Part shown: piece by piece, positions 8,354-17,124 of the stretch
Position numbering within the stretch: the stretch's first letter is position 1
Layout: every line of letters begins with the position of its first letter
DNA from: Leptospiraceae bacterium
Lineage (GTDB): Bacteria; Spirochaetota; Leptospiria; Leptospirales; Leptospiraceae
DNA length: 64,000 bases
NCBI GenBank assembly: GCA_024233875.1
Contig: JACKPB010000001.1
Location: 248,001-312,000, forward strand
Direction of reading: 5' to 3'
The notes under the pieces: model-generated
Told to the model about the DNA's origin: nothing
The model's input: the letters and a program-made list of their open reading frames with translations, nothing else
The model's database searches: none
Position numbers and translations under genes: made by a program

Positions 8354-8683
8354 GAAATTAGATCAAAATTTGAATAGTTCTAAAAATTTTTTTCCAAAAC
8401 TGATTTTTTTTATTCTTCAGGAAATGATTTTTATCATCTATATTTTCATTTAAATGTTAGAAGGTAAAAACCTTAAAATATTAAGGAAATTTAGTAATTT
8501 CATTTCGTTTTCTGTATTACAATTTTATTTATCAATGCAAAAGGCATTTCTCATTTTGAGACATTTTATAAAAGGAATTAACAAAACATACGACAAAAAA
8601 ATGAATTGAATCCAGAAAACTAGTTTACCACGATTTTCAGTTTCCTAAGATCAACCGTGTTCAATACGGAGTTTTGAGAAAAG
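8354..8683. other. AT-rich intergenic region between the divergent regulator and ParA genes
   Basis: Very A/T-rich with T and A runs. TTTACC (about 8624) and TAAGAT (about 8646) are a weak promoter candidate for the ParA cassette. I see no hairpin, repeat or small gene that I can support. Confidence 0.3.
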
Positions 8684-9676
8684 ATGTCTGCCTGTACCCT
8701 TTGCCTATTAAATTTTAAAGGAGGAGTTGGAAAAACTACTCTTTCTGTGAATTTTGCTGCCGCTCTTGCAAATACCCAGGGGAAAAATGGTCAGAATTAT
8801 AAGGTTTTGCTCATCGATGCAGACGCTCAGGCAAACTCCTCGGTTTTCATGCTCGGAGAGTACTGGAAACGCAATATTTTTCCAAACCCGGAAAGAAGCC
8901 TTTATGGGATAATGGATCGAATTCGACAGGGCAATATCAAGAAAATCGATGAGGAAGATATCATTGGTGAGTTTGAAAATGGAACTCGATCTCCGGTATT
9001 TTCCGCCGAAAAAAAGGTACTAGCCGATGGTACGAGCACCTACATCGAATCTGAAACCTACTGGCCCAATCTCCATATCATTCCGGCTCATTATGGACTC
9101 ATCAATGTAGAAAGGGACATTCGGTATGGTGAGGATGGGTTGGTATCTATCAAAGCATTTAGTTCTCCGGTTCAATATTTTGAACTTCTGGATCGTGTGA
9201 GTTCTTTTATCAAAGAATATTATGATTTCATAATCATCGATTGTCCTCCCAATCTATACACAATGTCAGAGAATATTCTCTATTTTTGTGACAATATTGT
9301 GATTCCTGTCATTCCGGATTGGCTTTCCACGAATGGTATCAATTGGCTGATTATGCAGGTAAAAGCCTTTTCAGCAAAGTATGGTAACCGAAAAAAAGAA
9401 ATTAGAGGGATAGCTCCCACACTTTGGAATGTGAGAGAACTGGTTTTTAGCAGGCACATTCGTATTCTCAGTCGAAGCATTGAAATTTGGAAAAAAAGTG
9501 AAAATTATTCCGATTTATTGGGTAGATGTGAGATTTGGACAGGACTTCAGAGATTTGCTTCCGTTAATAAATCTATCGAATCCCTGCGTCCCGTTATTGA
9601 TTATCAGGCTTCCGAACCCGCCCGGGTACAGGTTGAAATGATGACAAATAAAATTCAGAGTTGGCTCGAAGAATGA
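8684..9676 (+). CDS. ParA/MinD-type ATPase heading a four-gene cassette
   Basis: A 330-residue P-loop ATPase of the ParA family. The deviant Walker A (FKGGVGKTT, signature K12 and K17) comes first, then the A' motif (LLIDADAQAN, about 43-51) and Walker B/switch (IIIDCPPN), all intact. Such ATPases bind DNA or membrane as ATP dimers and position a cargo. No ParB or parS-like site is visible nearby, so this is probably not the chromosome-partition pair but an orphan type that positions some other cargo. The ATG has GGAG 12 bases upstream. The next gene overlaps it by 4 bases. Confidence 0.87.
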   Translation: MSACTLCLLNFKGGVGKTTLSVNFAAALANTQGKNGQNYKVLLIDADAQANSSVFMLGEYWKRNIFPNPERSLYGIMDRIRQGNIKKIDEEDIIGEFENGTRSPVFSAEKKVLADGTSTYIESETYWPNLHIIPAHYGLINVERDIRYGEDGLVSIKAFSSPVQYFELLDRVSSFIKEYYDFIIIDCPPNLYTMSENILYFCDNIVIPVIPDWLSTNGINWLIMQVKAFSAKYGNRKKEIRGIAPTLWNVRELVFSRHIRILSRSIEIWKKSENYSDLLGRCEIWTGLQRFASVNKSIESLRPVIDYQASEPARVQVEMMTNKIQSWLEE

Positions 9677-10242
9677 ATGCAAAAGAGTTAAAAAAGAAAT
9701 TACAGGTACTACAAAATTCCAAACTGGAAAATCTGGCGAGTAGCGAGATTCAGAAATTGAGTAAGATTTTAGATTCTACACTCGACAATTTGACCCTTCT
9801 TGAGTATCACAAAAAACTGGAAGAACTCTACAATAGCATTCCCTTAGAAAATAGAAATTTTTATCAATACTTTTGGAACAAAAGCAAACTAAAAAAGCCC
9901 GGTAAAAATGCTTCTTCTCTTCAATGGGAGAAGTATCTTCAGGAAAGTAAGAAATTTCTTTCTCAAATTCACTCCCAAAAAAATCATTATTTAAAAATAT
10001 TTAATAAGATCCAAAAACTATCAGAAGAAACGGCTCTGGATTTGATAGACAATCTGACAAAAGAGGAAAAACACCTTCTCTCCTTACTCGGAAGCATCAC
10101 TACTAAAACTTCAAGGGGAGCAGCCTTTCTGGCACTTTCCGGTACACGTGCCAACAACCAAAAATGGATTCGGGAAGTAAAAAACATCAAATCTCTGGGT
10201 GTACTGAGCTATTCTTCAGATTCCCTAAGTCTATATGAATAG
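9673..10242 (+). CDS. Helical protein coupled to the ParA ATPase, function unknown
   Basis: A 189-residue, lysine- and leucine-rich, almost wholly helical soluble protein (opening MNAKELKKKLQVLQNSKLEN) with no signal peptide or cysteine. I recognise no family. The ATG at 9673 overlaps the ParA stop (ATGA), which argues for this start over an in-frame TTG 12 bases earlier. A small protein translated right after a ParA ATPase is typically its partner or stimulator, with a basic N-terminus that contacts the ATPase. The basic, helical N-terminus here fits, but the role is inference. Confidence 0.7.
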   Translation: MNAKELKKKLQVLQNSKLENLASSEIQKLSKILDSTLDNLTLLEYHKKLEELYNSIPLENRNFYQYFWNKSKLKKPGKNASSLQWEKYLQESKKFLSQIHSQKNHYLKIFNKIQKLSEETALDLIDNLTKEEKHLLSLLGSITTKTSRGAAFLALSGTRANNQKWIREVKNIKSLGVLSYSSDSLSLYE

Positions 10243-10250
10243 GAAGCACA

Positions 10251-10541
10251 ATGAGCAATCGCATTATTCGAATCAATGAATGGACAAAAAATATTGTCAA
10301 TTTTGTGGAAGAAGATCTGAGAACCCAGCTGAGAGAAGTGATCAAAGACAATCCGGGGTGGGGCTGGAATCAGATTTCGATCCAGGATGTGTATGCCTAT
10401 GCAATGAATCAATTGGCGCCTATCTACGGAGAAAAAGACATACCACCAAAAATAAAATATTCCGAAGGTGAACTCAGATCTGCAATTAGTGTTGCCATGA
10501 AAAAGATTAATGAGAATCCTATTCATAGATTGGAGGATTGA
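10251..10541 (+). CDS. ComFB-like small protein
   Basis: A 96-residue protein resembling the ComFB family. The family pattern of an N-terminal helix ending in an acidic stretch (VNFVEEDLRTQLREVI) followed by a D-x-x-A-x-A-x-N-x-L-x-P-x-Y segment is present as DVYAYAMNQLAPIY (about 46-59). The CxxC that many ComFB proteins have between these parts is missing (NPGWGWNQ instead). Some cyanobacterial ComFB-type proteins have been described as cyclic-di-GMP receptors; whether this one binds it cannot be seen. It starts 8 bases after the preceding gene and overlaps nothing, so it is probably in the ParA operon. Confidence 0.68.
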   Translation: MSNRIIRINEWTKNIVNFVEEDLRTQLREVIKDNPGWGWNQISIQDVYAYAMNQLAPIYGEKDIPPKIKYSEGELRSAISVAMKKINENPIHRLED

Positions 10542-10542
10542 G

Positions 10543-11292
10543 ATGAAGAAATACATTTTTCTATTTTTAAGTTTAGGGTTGGTTGCCTGCTCCAATGCTG
10601 ATTCAAATAAAGTGAAGACAGATGTGCCTCCTGAGATCCTCCCTTATCTCTCAACCGATACCAACTACTATGCTCTGTATTTTAGGGATAGAGAAATTGA
10701 TTCGACCCTAACTTCTAATTGTGGAGAGGCCTCCAGAGGAGTGACCAGCTCAACAACCGGTACGACAGGAACTACCGGGACTACCTCCACAGGCTCATCT
10801 TCCCAATCGAATACCCGATACATTATCCTCAATAAATATGTGATCAAAGACACCGGAGAGAGTTTGAACTTAAAGTTTAACTATGATACCTATCAAACCA
10901 GTGGGAGCATAGACCAACAACAGGGCTTCACTCTGACAGGAGGAGTCTTCAATGCGACCATCACCGGTCGTCAGGGGACGGTGGAGTGGGCTCAGGGGGG
11001 GACAAGTTTGGGGTATTTGGACGAAACATCTACCCGCACCCAATACCTAACCTACATGAAAGATGTCAAGGTAACACTTTTTGGAACTTTCAAAAGAGAA
11101 TCCACAACCTCAACAGTAGTTCCCTTTGAGTGCTATACTACGGACAATGTAAACTGTACTACAACAATCACAACTTCCAAATGCTTTACCCAGGACAACA
11201 AAACCTGCCTTGTCACTTCATTGACAGATGGTATTCCCATAACCTTCACTGCTACAATCAACTGTGAAACAAGCAATTTCATCACCAACTGA
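10543..11292 (+). CDS. Lipoprotein with Thr/Gly-rich linker, last gene of the ParA cassette
   Basis: A 249-residue probable lipoprotein: signal MKKYIFLFLSLGLVACSN with lipobox LVAC. The ATG at 10543 is chosen because GGAGG lies 6 bases upstream and the signal starts there; an in-frame ATG 33 bases earlier would bury the signal. Residues about 68-85 are a low-complexity Ser/Thr/Gly linker of TTG repeats. The C-terminal part is beta-rich with several cysteines (ECYTTDNVNC, SKCFTQDNKTC), suggesting disulfides. The family is unknown. It sits one base after the ComFB-like gene, so an envelope component appears to be co-expressed with the cytoplasmic ParA module. Confidence 0.75.
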   Translation: MKKYIFLFLSLGLVACSNADSNKVKTDVPPEILPYLSTDTNYYALYFRDREIDSTLTSNCGEASRGVTSSTTGTTGTTGTTSTGSSSQSNTRYIILNKYVIKDTGESLNLKFNYDTYQTSGSIDQQQGFTLTGGVFNATITGRQGTVEWAQGGTSLGYLDETSTRTQYLTYMKDVKVTLFGTFKRESTTSTVVPFECYTTDNVNCTTTITTSKCFTQDNKTCLVTSLTDGIPITFTATINCETSNFITN

Positions 11293-11347
11293 GGAACAAT
11301 TTAGAGAATTTGATTCTCGAATAAGGATTCGGTGATTAGACCGGGCT

Positions 11348-12742
11348 TTAATTTTTCTTAATGTCTGAAATCAATTTGATGAGGGTAGTTTTGATATTTC
11401 CCAGAATTAGATGTGTTTTTGGATCTTGAAAAATCGGGTTATTTAGATTTGCAAATCCCGGATGAAGACTTCTTTTGATGACTACCAGGTTTTGAATTTC
11501 ATTCAGGTGTAAGCGGGGAATTCCGTAGAGAGGATTCTTGGAGTCATCAGTTAGAACCGGATTGATGATATCATTGGCTCCAATCGCTAGAACTACATCA
11601 GTAGAGTTGAATTCATGGTTTGCATCTTCGAGCTCAATCAGAGAATCATAGGAAACTTTCGCTTCGGAAAGAAGAATATTGATATGACCGGGCATTCTTC
11701 CGGCAAGCGGATGAATGATGTATTTGACTTCAACTCCAAAATCTTTCAGTGTCTCTTCTAAATCCTTACAAAAAAAATGTGCCTGAGCCGCTCCCACACC
11801 ATATCCGGGTAGGATGAGGATTTTTCTGGAATATTTCAAAAGGACTGCAAGGTCTTCAGTTCTAAGCTCAGCATAGTTCTTATCTTCTGATTCATTTTTG
11901 CTCATCGGGACATTCTGGAATCCTCCCAACAAAACATTCCCAAGAGATCGTTTGAGGTTTCTCGCCAACAAAATGGTCATGATGAATCCGGAGGCACCGA
12001 CCAGAACACCTGTGAAGATGAGGATTTGATTTTCAAAAATAAACCCGCAGAAAGCTGTGGACAATCCGGCAAATGAGTTGAGGAAAGAGATTCCAATAGG
12101 AGAGTCTACCCCACTGAGGGGAAGACAAAAAAAGATCCCATAGATAGCTGATAGAATAGTAAAAAGCAATAGAAGATGACGGTCAGGTTCTGTTTTTGAG
12201 AGGAGAAATCCTGCAATGATGAAACTGTTCAAAAGTACAAGGAAATTTAAAATTCTTTGAAATGGAAAACTGATACCTGATTCAGGAAAAATTCTATTGT
12301 AACGAAAAATGTTTACCACGCTTCCGGAAAATGCTACTGTTCCGGTGAGAATGCTCAAAAGCGAAAAAACTCCCTGTTGATTGAGCAAAATAGTGCCTTT
12401 GAGCATGAGGGGGTGGTAATTGAATTCGAGGAAGGAGATCATGGCCGCGGAGAGACCTCCGACTGCATTGAAGAAAGAGAGAATGATTGGAGAATTTGAA
12501 ATCCTCACTTTTCGGGCTGAGAGAATCCCGATCACTATACCGAGAATAATGGAAGCAAGAATCCATCCGAGGTTGTTCATCTTTTCCTGTAAGAAGGTGG
12601 AGGCTATCGCGAGGAAGAGTCCAAAGCCAAGTAGGTAATTTCCTCTCCTGGGATTTCTGGTTGAGGAAAGATCATGTAGACCCTGGAGAAAAAGAAAACT
12701 ACTCAGTAAATAGCTGAATTCAATAATGGCTCTGGTGATCAT
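11348..12742 (-). CDS. pntB: NAD(P) transhydrogenase, beta subunit
   Basis: The 464-residue beta subunit of the proton-translocating transhydrogenase, which uses proton motive force to drive NADPH formation from NADH. The first 280 residues hold about nine membrane helices (domain II). The last 175 form the NADP-binding domain III with PGYGVGAAQAHF, HPLAGRMPGH, DVVLAIGANDIINP and KRSLHPGFANLNNP, all classic. Length is normal for the family (about 460). It lies 3 bases after pntAB and ends a three-gene operon. Confidence 0.95.
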   Translation of the reverse strand: MITRAIIEFSYLLSSFLFLQGLHDLSSTRNPRRGNYLLGFGLFLAIASTFLQEKMNNLGWILASIILGIVIGILSARKVRISNSPIILSFFNAVGGLSAAMISFLEFNYHPLMLKGTILLNQQGVFSLLSILTGTVAFSGSVVNIFRYNRIFPESGISFPFQRILNFLVLLNSFIIAGFLLSKTEPDRHLLLLFTILSAIYGIFFCLPLSGVDSPIGISFLNSFAGLSTAFCGFIFENQILIFTGVLVGASGFIMTILLARNLKRSLGNVLLGGFQNVPMSKNESEDKNYAELRTEDLAVLLKYSRKILILPGYGVGAAQAHFFCKDLEETLKDFGVEVKYIIHPLAGRMPGHINILLSEAKVSYDSLIELEDANHEFNSTDVVLAIGANDIINPVLTDDSKNPLYGIPRLHLNEIQNLVVIKRSLHPGFANLNNPIFQDPKTHLILGNIKTTLIKLISDIKKN

Positions 12743-12745
12743 GGT

Positions 12746-13078
12746 TTAGTTTTTTGTAGATTTTTTCTTTTTGTAACGAACAAGAAGTCTATCTGTGAGG
12801 AGAAGTCCCCCCACAATATTGATGGTACCCATCAAAATAGCCAGAAAGCCCAAAATCATGAAGAGAACATCCTCTTCCTTGGTGGAATTTCCGACCACTG
12901 TGATTCCTCCTATGAGGATGATCCCATGAAGGGTCGTGCTGGAGGAGAGCATGGATGTGATCAAAATATGGGGAACTTTTGAGAAAATCTGCACTCCGAG
13001 GAATGCAGAAAATAGAACAGAATAGATCAGGTACTTATAACTGAAGATATAAGCCAGGTATTCTTCTAAGGATGTCAT
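12746..13078 (-). CDS. pntAB: NAD(P) transhydrogenase, membrane part of the alpha subunit
   Basis: A 110-residue membrane protein with three predicted helices that corresponds to the C-terminal membrane segment of single-chain PntA. Typical features are SKVPHILITSMLSSSTTLHGII and the short basic tail. Split alpha subunits occur in Rhodospirillum-type enzymes. The start overlaps the stop of pntAA by one base, which supports translational coupling and assembly of the complex. Confidence 0.92.
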   Translation of the reverse strand: MTSLEEYLAYIFSYKYLIYSVLFSAFLGVQIFSKVPHILITSMLSSSTTLHGIILIGGITVVGNSTKEEDVLFMILGFLAILMGTINIVGGLLLTDRLLVRYKKKKSTKN

Positions 13079-14202
13079 TATTTATCTAAAAGACTTTTGG
13101 TTCCCGCGTGTTGAATGTTTCCACCATGGCAAATACAGGTTCCGGCAATGATCTCATCTTCAAAATTCATTACTGGATTCCCATCTTTCATCATGTTTTT
13201 GATAAAATTCACAACATTCTTTCCATACATTTTGCTGGCATCGATGGGAATGGTTGCCGCTAGATTCAATGGTCCCAAAATCGTTACTCCATGAACTGAG
13301 ATAGTCTTTCCGGGATCAGTCAACTGACAATTTCCACCGGCAGGTGCAGCCAGATCCACAATTACGGACCCGGGTTTCATATCCTTCACTGTATCTTCAG
13401 TGATGAGAACAGGTGCTTTTCTTCCGGGAATGAGAGCTGTTGTGACTATAAAATCTGATTTGATTGCAGATTTCTGAATTGCAGCCATTTGTCGTTTCTT
13501 GTACTCTTCGGTCTGTTCAACAGCATATCCTCCGGCTCCGGATGCGTCTTTGGCTCCTTCAACCTCAACAAACTTAGCTCCCAAACTCATTACCTGTTCT
13601 TTGACTTCCGGTCTTGTATCAAAAGATTCGATAACTGCCCCGAGTCTTTTGCTTGTGGCAATCGCCTGAAGTCCTGCAACTCCCGCTCCAATGATCAGAG
13701 CTTTTGCAGGTGTGATGGTTCCGGCTGCTGTTGTAAGCATAGGAAAGAGGTGGGGGAGGTGGGTCGCTGCCAGCAATACAGCTTTGTATCCTGAGACAGT
13801 GCTCATCGAAGAAAGAACGTCCATACTCTGAGCTCTGGTGATACGGGGAATGGAATCCATACTGAAGACGGATACTTTCTTTTCGGAAAGAGTCTTGATC
13901 AGTTGTGGATTGGATAGGGGTTGAAGGACTCCCATCAGTATCACACCTGCTTTTAAAGAGTCAATCTCAGATCCGGTGGGAGGATTGATCTTAAGAAGAA
14001 ATTCGGCTTTTTGAAAAATTTCAGCCCGATTTACTATCGTTGCTCCCACTTTTTTGTAGTCATCATCAGTAGAAAAGGTATGCTCTCCGGCTCCGGATTC
14101 TACTAATACTTTCTGACCTAATTTTACCAGAGTGTCTACACCTTCCGGTAAAAGTGAAACTCTTGTCTCCCCATCCGATTCTTTTAATATACCAAAAATC
14201 AT
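13078..14202 (-). CDS. pntAA: NAD(P) transhydrogenase, soluble NAD-binding alpha subunit
   Basis: The 374-residue domain I of transhydrogenase, in the alanine dehydrogenase/PntA fold. It binds NAD(H) and passes hydride to domain III of PntB. Visible motifs: RVSLLPEGVDTL near the N-terminus, ALIIGAGVAGLQAIATSKRLGA (Rossmann GxGxxG), EVKEQVMSLGAKFVEVE, and the TTALIPGRKAPVL region. Length is close to the Rhodospirillum subunit (about 384). AGGGAG upstream of the ATG gives a good ribosome site. First gene of the pnt operon. Confidence 0.95.
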   Translation of the reverse strand: MIFGILKESDGETRVSLLPEGVDTLVKLGQKVLVESGAGEHTFSTDDDYKKVGATIVNRAEIFQKAEFLLKINPPTGSEIDSLKAGVILMGVLQPLSNPQLIKTLSEKKVSVFSMDSIPRITRAQSMDVLSSMSTVSGYKAVLLAATHLPHLFPMLTTAAGTITPAKALIIGAGVAGLQAIATSKRLGAVIESFDTRPEVKEQVMSLGAKFVEVEGAKDASGAGGYAVEQTEEYKKRQMAAIQKSAIKSDFIVTTALIPGRKAPVLITEDTVKDMKPGSVIVDLAAPAGGNCQLTDPGKTISVHGVTILGPLNLAATIPIDASKMYGKNVVNFIKNMMKDGNPVMNFEDEIIAGTCICHGGNIQHAGTKSLLDK

Positions 14203-14401
14203 ATCATTTCTCCCTGAGATATATCAGTCCTTGAATGCTAAGTAACGATCATTCGATTGGGCAACTTTCATAATTTTATCTTTTAAAAGTAATCCTGCCC
14301 TGATAAAGACCATTTCCCACCTTCCAAATATTTCTATGGTTCAGGAAGGTCAAGGAAAGTTATCTGTTTTACAAAGATTTGAAGTTGTCAATTTTGGATA
14401 T

Positions 14402-15052
14402 ATGTCAATTCAAATGGTTACCTTTCCGGTCTATCCTTTAGGTTGCAATTGTACGATTTTGTATTCTGAAGAGTCTCACAAAGCAGTTGTGATCGATCCG
14501 GGAGGAGAAGATCAAAAGATTCTTTCCTTTTTAAAAGAAAAACAGCTCATCCTCACAGATATCCTGCACACGCACGCTCATTTTGATCATTGTTTGGGTT
14601 CTTCCAGATTGAAAGATGCGCATCTGGATTCCCGATTGGCCCTGCATAGGGAGGATCTCCCACTTTATGAAAACTTGGAAATGCAGTGTAGAATGTTTGG
14701 AGTTCCATTTTCTAAGGAACCGATTCGTGAGATCGGGCATTTTTTAGAGGATGAGGAGAGGTTGATTTCCCCTGATTCTTCCCATTTTGAAGTTCTTTTT
14801 ACTCCCGGACACACACCCGGCTCTGTGTGCTTCCTCCTGAAAACTGAAAAGGATCAGTTTCTATTCTCCGGAGATACCTTGTTTTCGGGAAGTATTGGGA
14901 GAACAGACCTCTGGGGAGGGGATTCTGAGAAAATTCTCCGCTCTATCGAAGATAGGATCTTTCGATTGGAAGAGGAAACGATTGTGATCCCGGGGCATGG
15001 AGAGATGACAAGTGTTCTCCGGGAAAAGCGATCCAACCCTTTCTTTACATAA
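14402..15052 (+). CDS. Metallo-beta-lactamase-fold hydrolase, glyoxalase II-like
   Basis: A zinc hydrolase of about 216 residues. The metal motif is THAHFDH (HxHxDH). Further ligands are in TPGHTPGSVCF, FSGDTLFSGSIGRTDLWGG and the last histidine in IPGHGE. This pattern matches glyoxalase II-like and related thioesterases. I place the start at 14402 (MSIQMVTFPVYPLG) because family members begin just before this segment; an in-frame ATG at 14336 would add 22 residues of no recognisable homology. Neither start has a convincing ribosome site. The natural substrate is uncertain. Confidence 0.85.
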   Translation: MSIQMVTFPVYPLGCNCTILYSEESHKAVVIDPGGEDQKILSFLKEKQLILTDILHTHAHFDHCLGSSRLKDAHLDSRLALHREDLPLYENLEMQCRMFGVPFSKEPIREIGHFLEDEERLISPDSSHFEVLFTPGHTPGSVCFLLKTEKDQFLFSGDTLFSGSIGRTDLWGGDSEKILRSIEDRIFRLEEETIVIPGHGEMTSVLREKRSNPFFT

Positions 15053-15132
15053 AAACGTTTTTTTATTGCAATTCTAGCCCAATCACCAACCTTAAAGAGA
15101 AGTCTTGGATAAATGAGGAGTCCCAACCACCG

Positions 15133-16152
15133 ATGATGATCGTTCGTTTGGCAACATATTTCTTAGTAGCTATCTTAACAATTGAGACCTTAACTGCAGT
15201 TGCCGTTTCCTGGTCATTTTATGAATCTGTCAATTCTTCTCTATCTTTATTGAAGTACACATCGGACAACAAAGCCAGGGATATCTTAGCAACTATAGTT
15301 AGGGTGGCCGAGACAAAGATGGAACCGGATGGATACAAAGAACTGAATTCATTCTTTCAAAAACTCATCAAACAATCTGAAAAGGATTTGGACAAATTCT
15401 TAATCAATGAAGTTTTTATAGTTTCAAATGATGGATCACTTCTCTCACACAATGATATAAATAAATTAAAAATAGGTGCATCCTCCCAATACAATCAAGC
15501 GCACTACATGAGAGCCCTCAGAATGAGAAAAGGTCAGATGCCCGCACCTCAGGTTGTGGGAGACGAGTATTCCGGAGATGGTACTTATTTCGGGAAGATT
15601 CTTATGAAATTATTTCCTGACCTCAGATATCAAACTATTTTGCTTTCCGCTCCCATCTACCACACAGAAAAATTAGAAGCACTAGCTACCATTCATCTGG
15701 TCTACAGCCGTGGGAATGTACTTTTTTTCATCAACAATCAGAGGGAAATTCTTACCTGGATGCTTGCAAATTTTGCTGTGATTTCTTTCATCCTGGCTTT
15801 CGTTCTCTGGTTGATTTTTGTTTCCTTCAGTTTTGGAACATACCGACAGGCAGTTCGTGTGACCCAGGCAAATCTGGAAGCAAATTCCTTTGCTGAATCA
15901 CCCCGCTCCGGAACTACCCAATCGAAGATCAAAACCATTCTTGAAAAACAGGAAGATACACTTCATCGATTTCTTACTCCTATACCCGCCCGTTTGGATT
16001 CAAATATTTCTTTAAATATACTTGATGCAGAAGAATTAGCCGATGAGGAAAGTAAAGAATTGAAATCGGGAGCGAGCTCAGCGGAGAATTGGAAAAATCA
16101 GGAGAAACCCGTCAATCCCAATGAACCCGTAGATGCAATATTTTTGGATTAA
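15133..16152 (+). CDS. Two-helix membrane sensor-like protein, coupled to the STAS protein
   Basis: 339 residues: membrane helix at about 7-28, a periplasmic domain of roughly 175 residues with a Cache-like feel (EVFIVSNDGSLLSH; APIYHTEKLEALATIHLVYSR), a second helix at about 211-231, then a cytoplasmic tail of about 105 residues that is charged and probably disordered. There is no kinase, HAMP or GGDEF domain. The stop overlaps the start of the STAS gene by one base (TAATG), so the pair probably works together, with the sensor passing a signal to the STAS protein. Function is otherwise unknown. Confidence 0.75.
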   Translation: MMIVRLATYFLVAILTIETLTAVAVSWSFYESVNSSLSLLKYTSDNKARDILATIVRVAETKMEPDGYKELNSFFQKLIKQSEKDLDKFLINEVFIVSNDGSLLSHNDINKLKIGASSQYNQAHYMRALRMRKGQMPAPQVVGDEYSGDGTYFGKILMKLFPDLRYQTILLSAPIYHTEKLEALATIHLVYSRGNVLFFINNQREILTWMLANFAVISFILAFVLWLIFVSFSFGTYRQAVRVTQANLEANSFAESPRSGTTQSKIKTILEKQEDTLHRFLTPIPARLDSNISLNILDAEELADEESKELKSGASSAENWKNQEKPVNPNEPVDAIFLD

Positions 16153-17090
16153 TGCTATCAATCATCATTCAATCAGAAAATAAATCTTTTGGTGAGGTCA
16201 TTGTACGTCTGGAGGGTAGTTTGGATTCCCTTTCCGCCATTGATTTTTATGATACGGTGAAGGCTCTGGAAGCGAGGGGATTTAGCAAGTTTATTCTGAA
16301 TTGCATAAGTCTTGAATCTTTATCTTCTGTGGGAATTTCTATCTTACTCAGGATTCGAAAGAAATTTCAGGAAAAGAACTTTGCTCTGATTTTCATTTCC
16401 CTGAATTCGGAGATTCGGGACCTTTTTTTCTTTTTTGGTTTCAATAAGACTTTCTTAATCGCTGAAGATAAAGAAAGTGCTGAGAAATTGCTGGAAACCC
16501 TTTATTTCTACAAGCCGGATACAAGTGAATTTACACTTACAAAAAATCGCATTGGAATCCTGGAAGATTCAGAGATCTCCGCTGCAAGTTACACCGACAT
16601 TACCCTCGCCAATACGGAATCTCTAGCAGTAGAAGATTCTTTGACCGATGAGGAAGAGCCGGTTTCCGACTCCCGTCCTTCGATCCCTGCCGAAGATACA
16701 AACCCCGGATCGGATTTTGTTTCCCGGACCCTCCCGCCCACAGAAAGAAATTTCCAAACTTTAACAGAAGATTCGATTCCGGAATTGGAAACCGAACCTC
16801 TGGGAGATGAGGATTGGGATGAAGAATTTATTCAGGAAGAGGAACCCAAGGGCTTCACCATACCATTGGTCACAAAGAGCTTCAATCAGGATGAGACAAT
16901 GAAAACCAGTATCATGGTAGAAGAGTTTGACCCTGAATCTAAAGATAGATTTATCGAATTAGTTATCAATTGCGGGAAGTGTGGAACCAAGATTAAAATA
17001 AAAAAACAGGGTAAGCAAAAATGCCCCACCTGCTATTCTGTATTTCTTCTCCGTCAATCCGGATCAATTTCAACCATAGATTTCTACTGA
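16152..17090 (+). CDS. STAS-domain protein with C-terminal zinc ribbon
   Basis: 312 residues. Residues 1-115 form a STAS domain like anti-sigma-factor antagonists, with the phosphorylation-loop serine S59 in SLSSVGISILL; the usual preceding aspartate is replaced by S58. Residues about 130-250 are acidic and low in complexity (TDEEEPVSDSR, EEFIQEEEPKG). The C-terminus is a zinc ribbon with C274, C277, C291 and C294 (CGKC, CPTC). The STAS/acidic linker/zinc-ribbon order is unusual. It could relay a signal from the membrane protein directly upstream to an unknown partner. MurJ follows 34 bases later. Confidence 0.78.
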   Translation: MLSIIIQSENKSFGEVIVRLEGSLDSLSAIDFYDTVKALEARGFSKFILNCISLESLSSVGISILLRIRKKFQEKNFALIFISLNSEIRDLFFFFGFNKTFLIAEDKESAEKLLETLYFYKPDTSEFTLTKNRIGILEDSEISAASYTDITLANTESLAVEDSLTDEEEPVSDSRPSIPAEDTNPGSDFVSRTLPPTERNFQTLTEDSIPELETEPLGDEDWDEEFIQEEEPKGFTIPLVTKSFNQDETMKTSIMVEEFDPESKDRFIELVINCGKCGTKIKIKKQGKQKCPTCYSVFLLRQSGSISTIDFY

Positions 17091-17124
17091 ATTTCCGGAT
17101 AAAATTCCAACTTGAAGAGTTATC

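Noticed and set aside
8684..9676. ParA as the chromosome-partition ATPase with ParB
   Set aside because: No ParB-like gene and no repeated parS-like palindromes are visible near it; its partners are a helical protein and a ComFB-like protein.
10668..10853. Antisense frame with a run of Val-Pro repeats
   Set aside because: It is the reverse of the Thr/Gly linker coding repeats of the lipoprotein gene; a low-complexity artefact.
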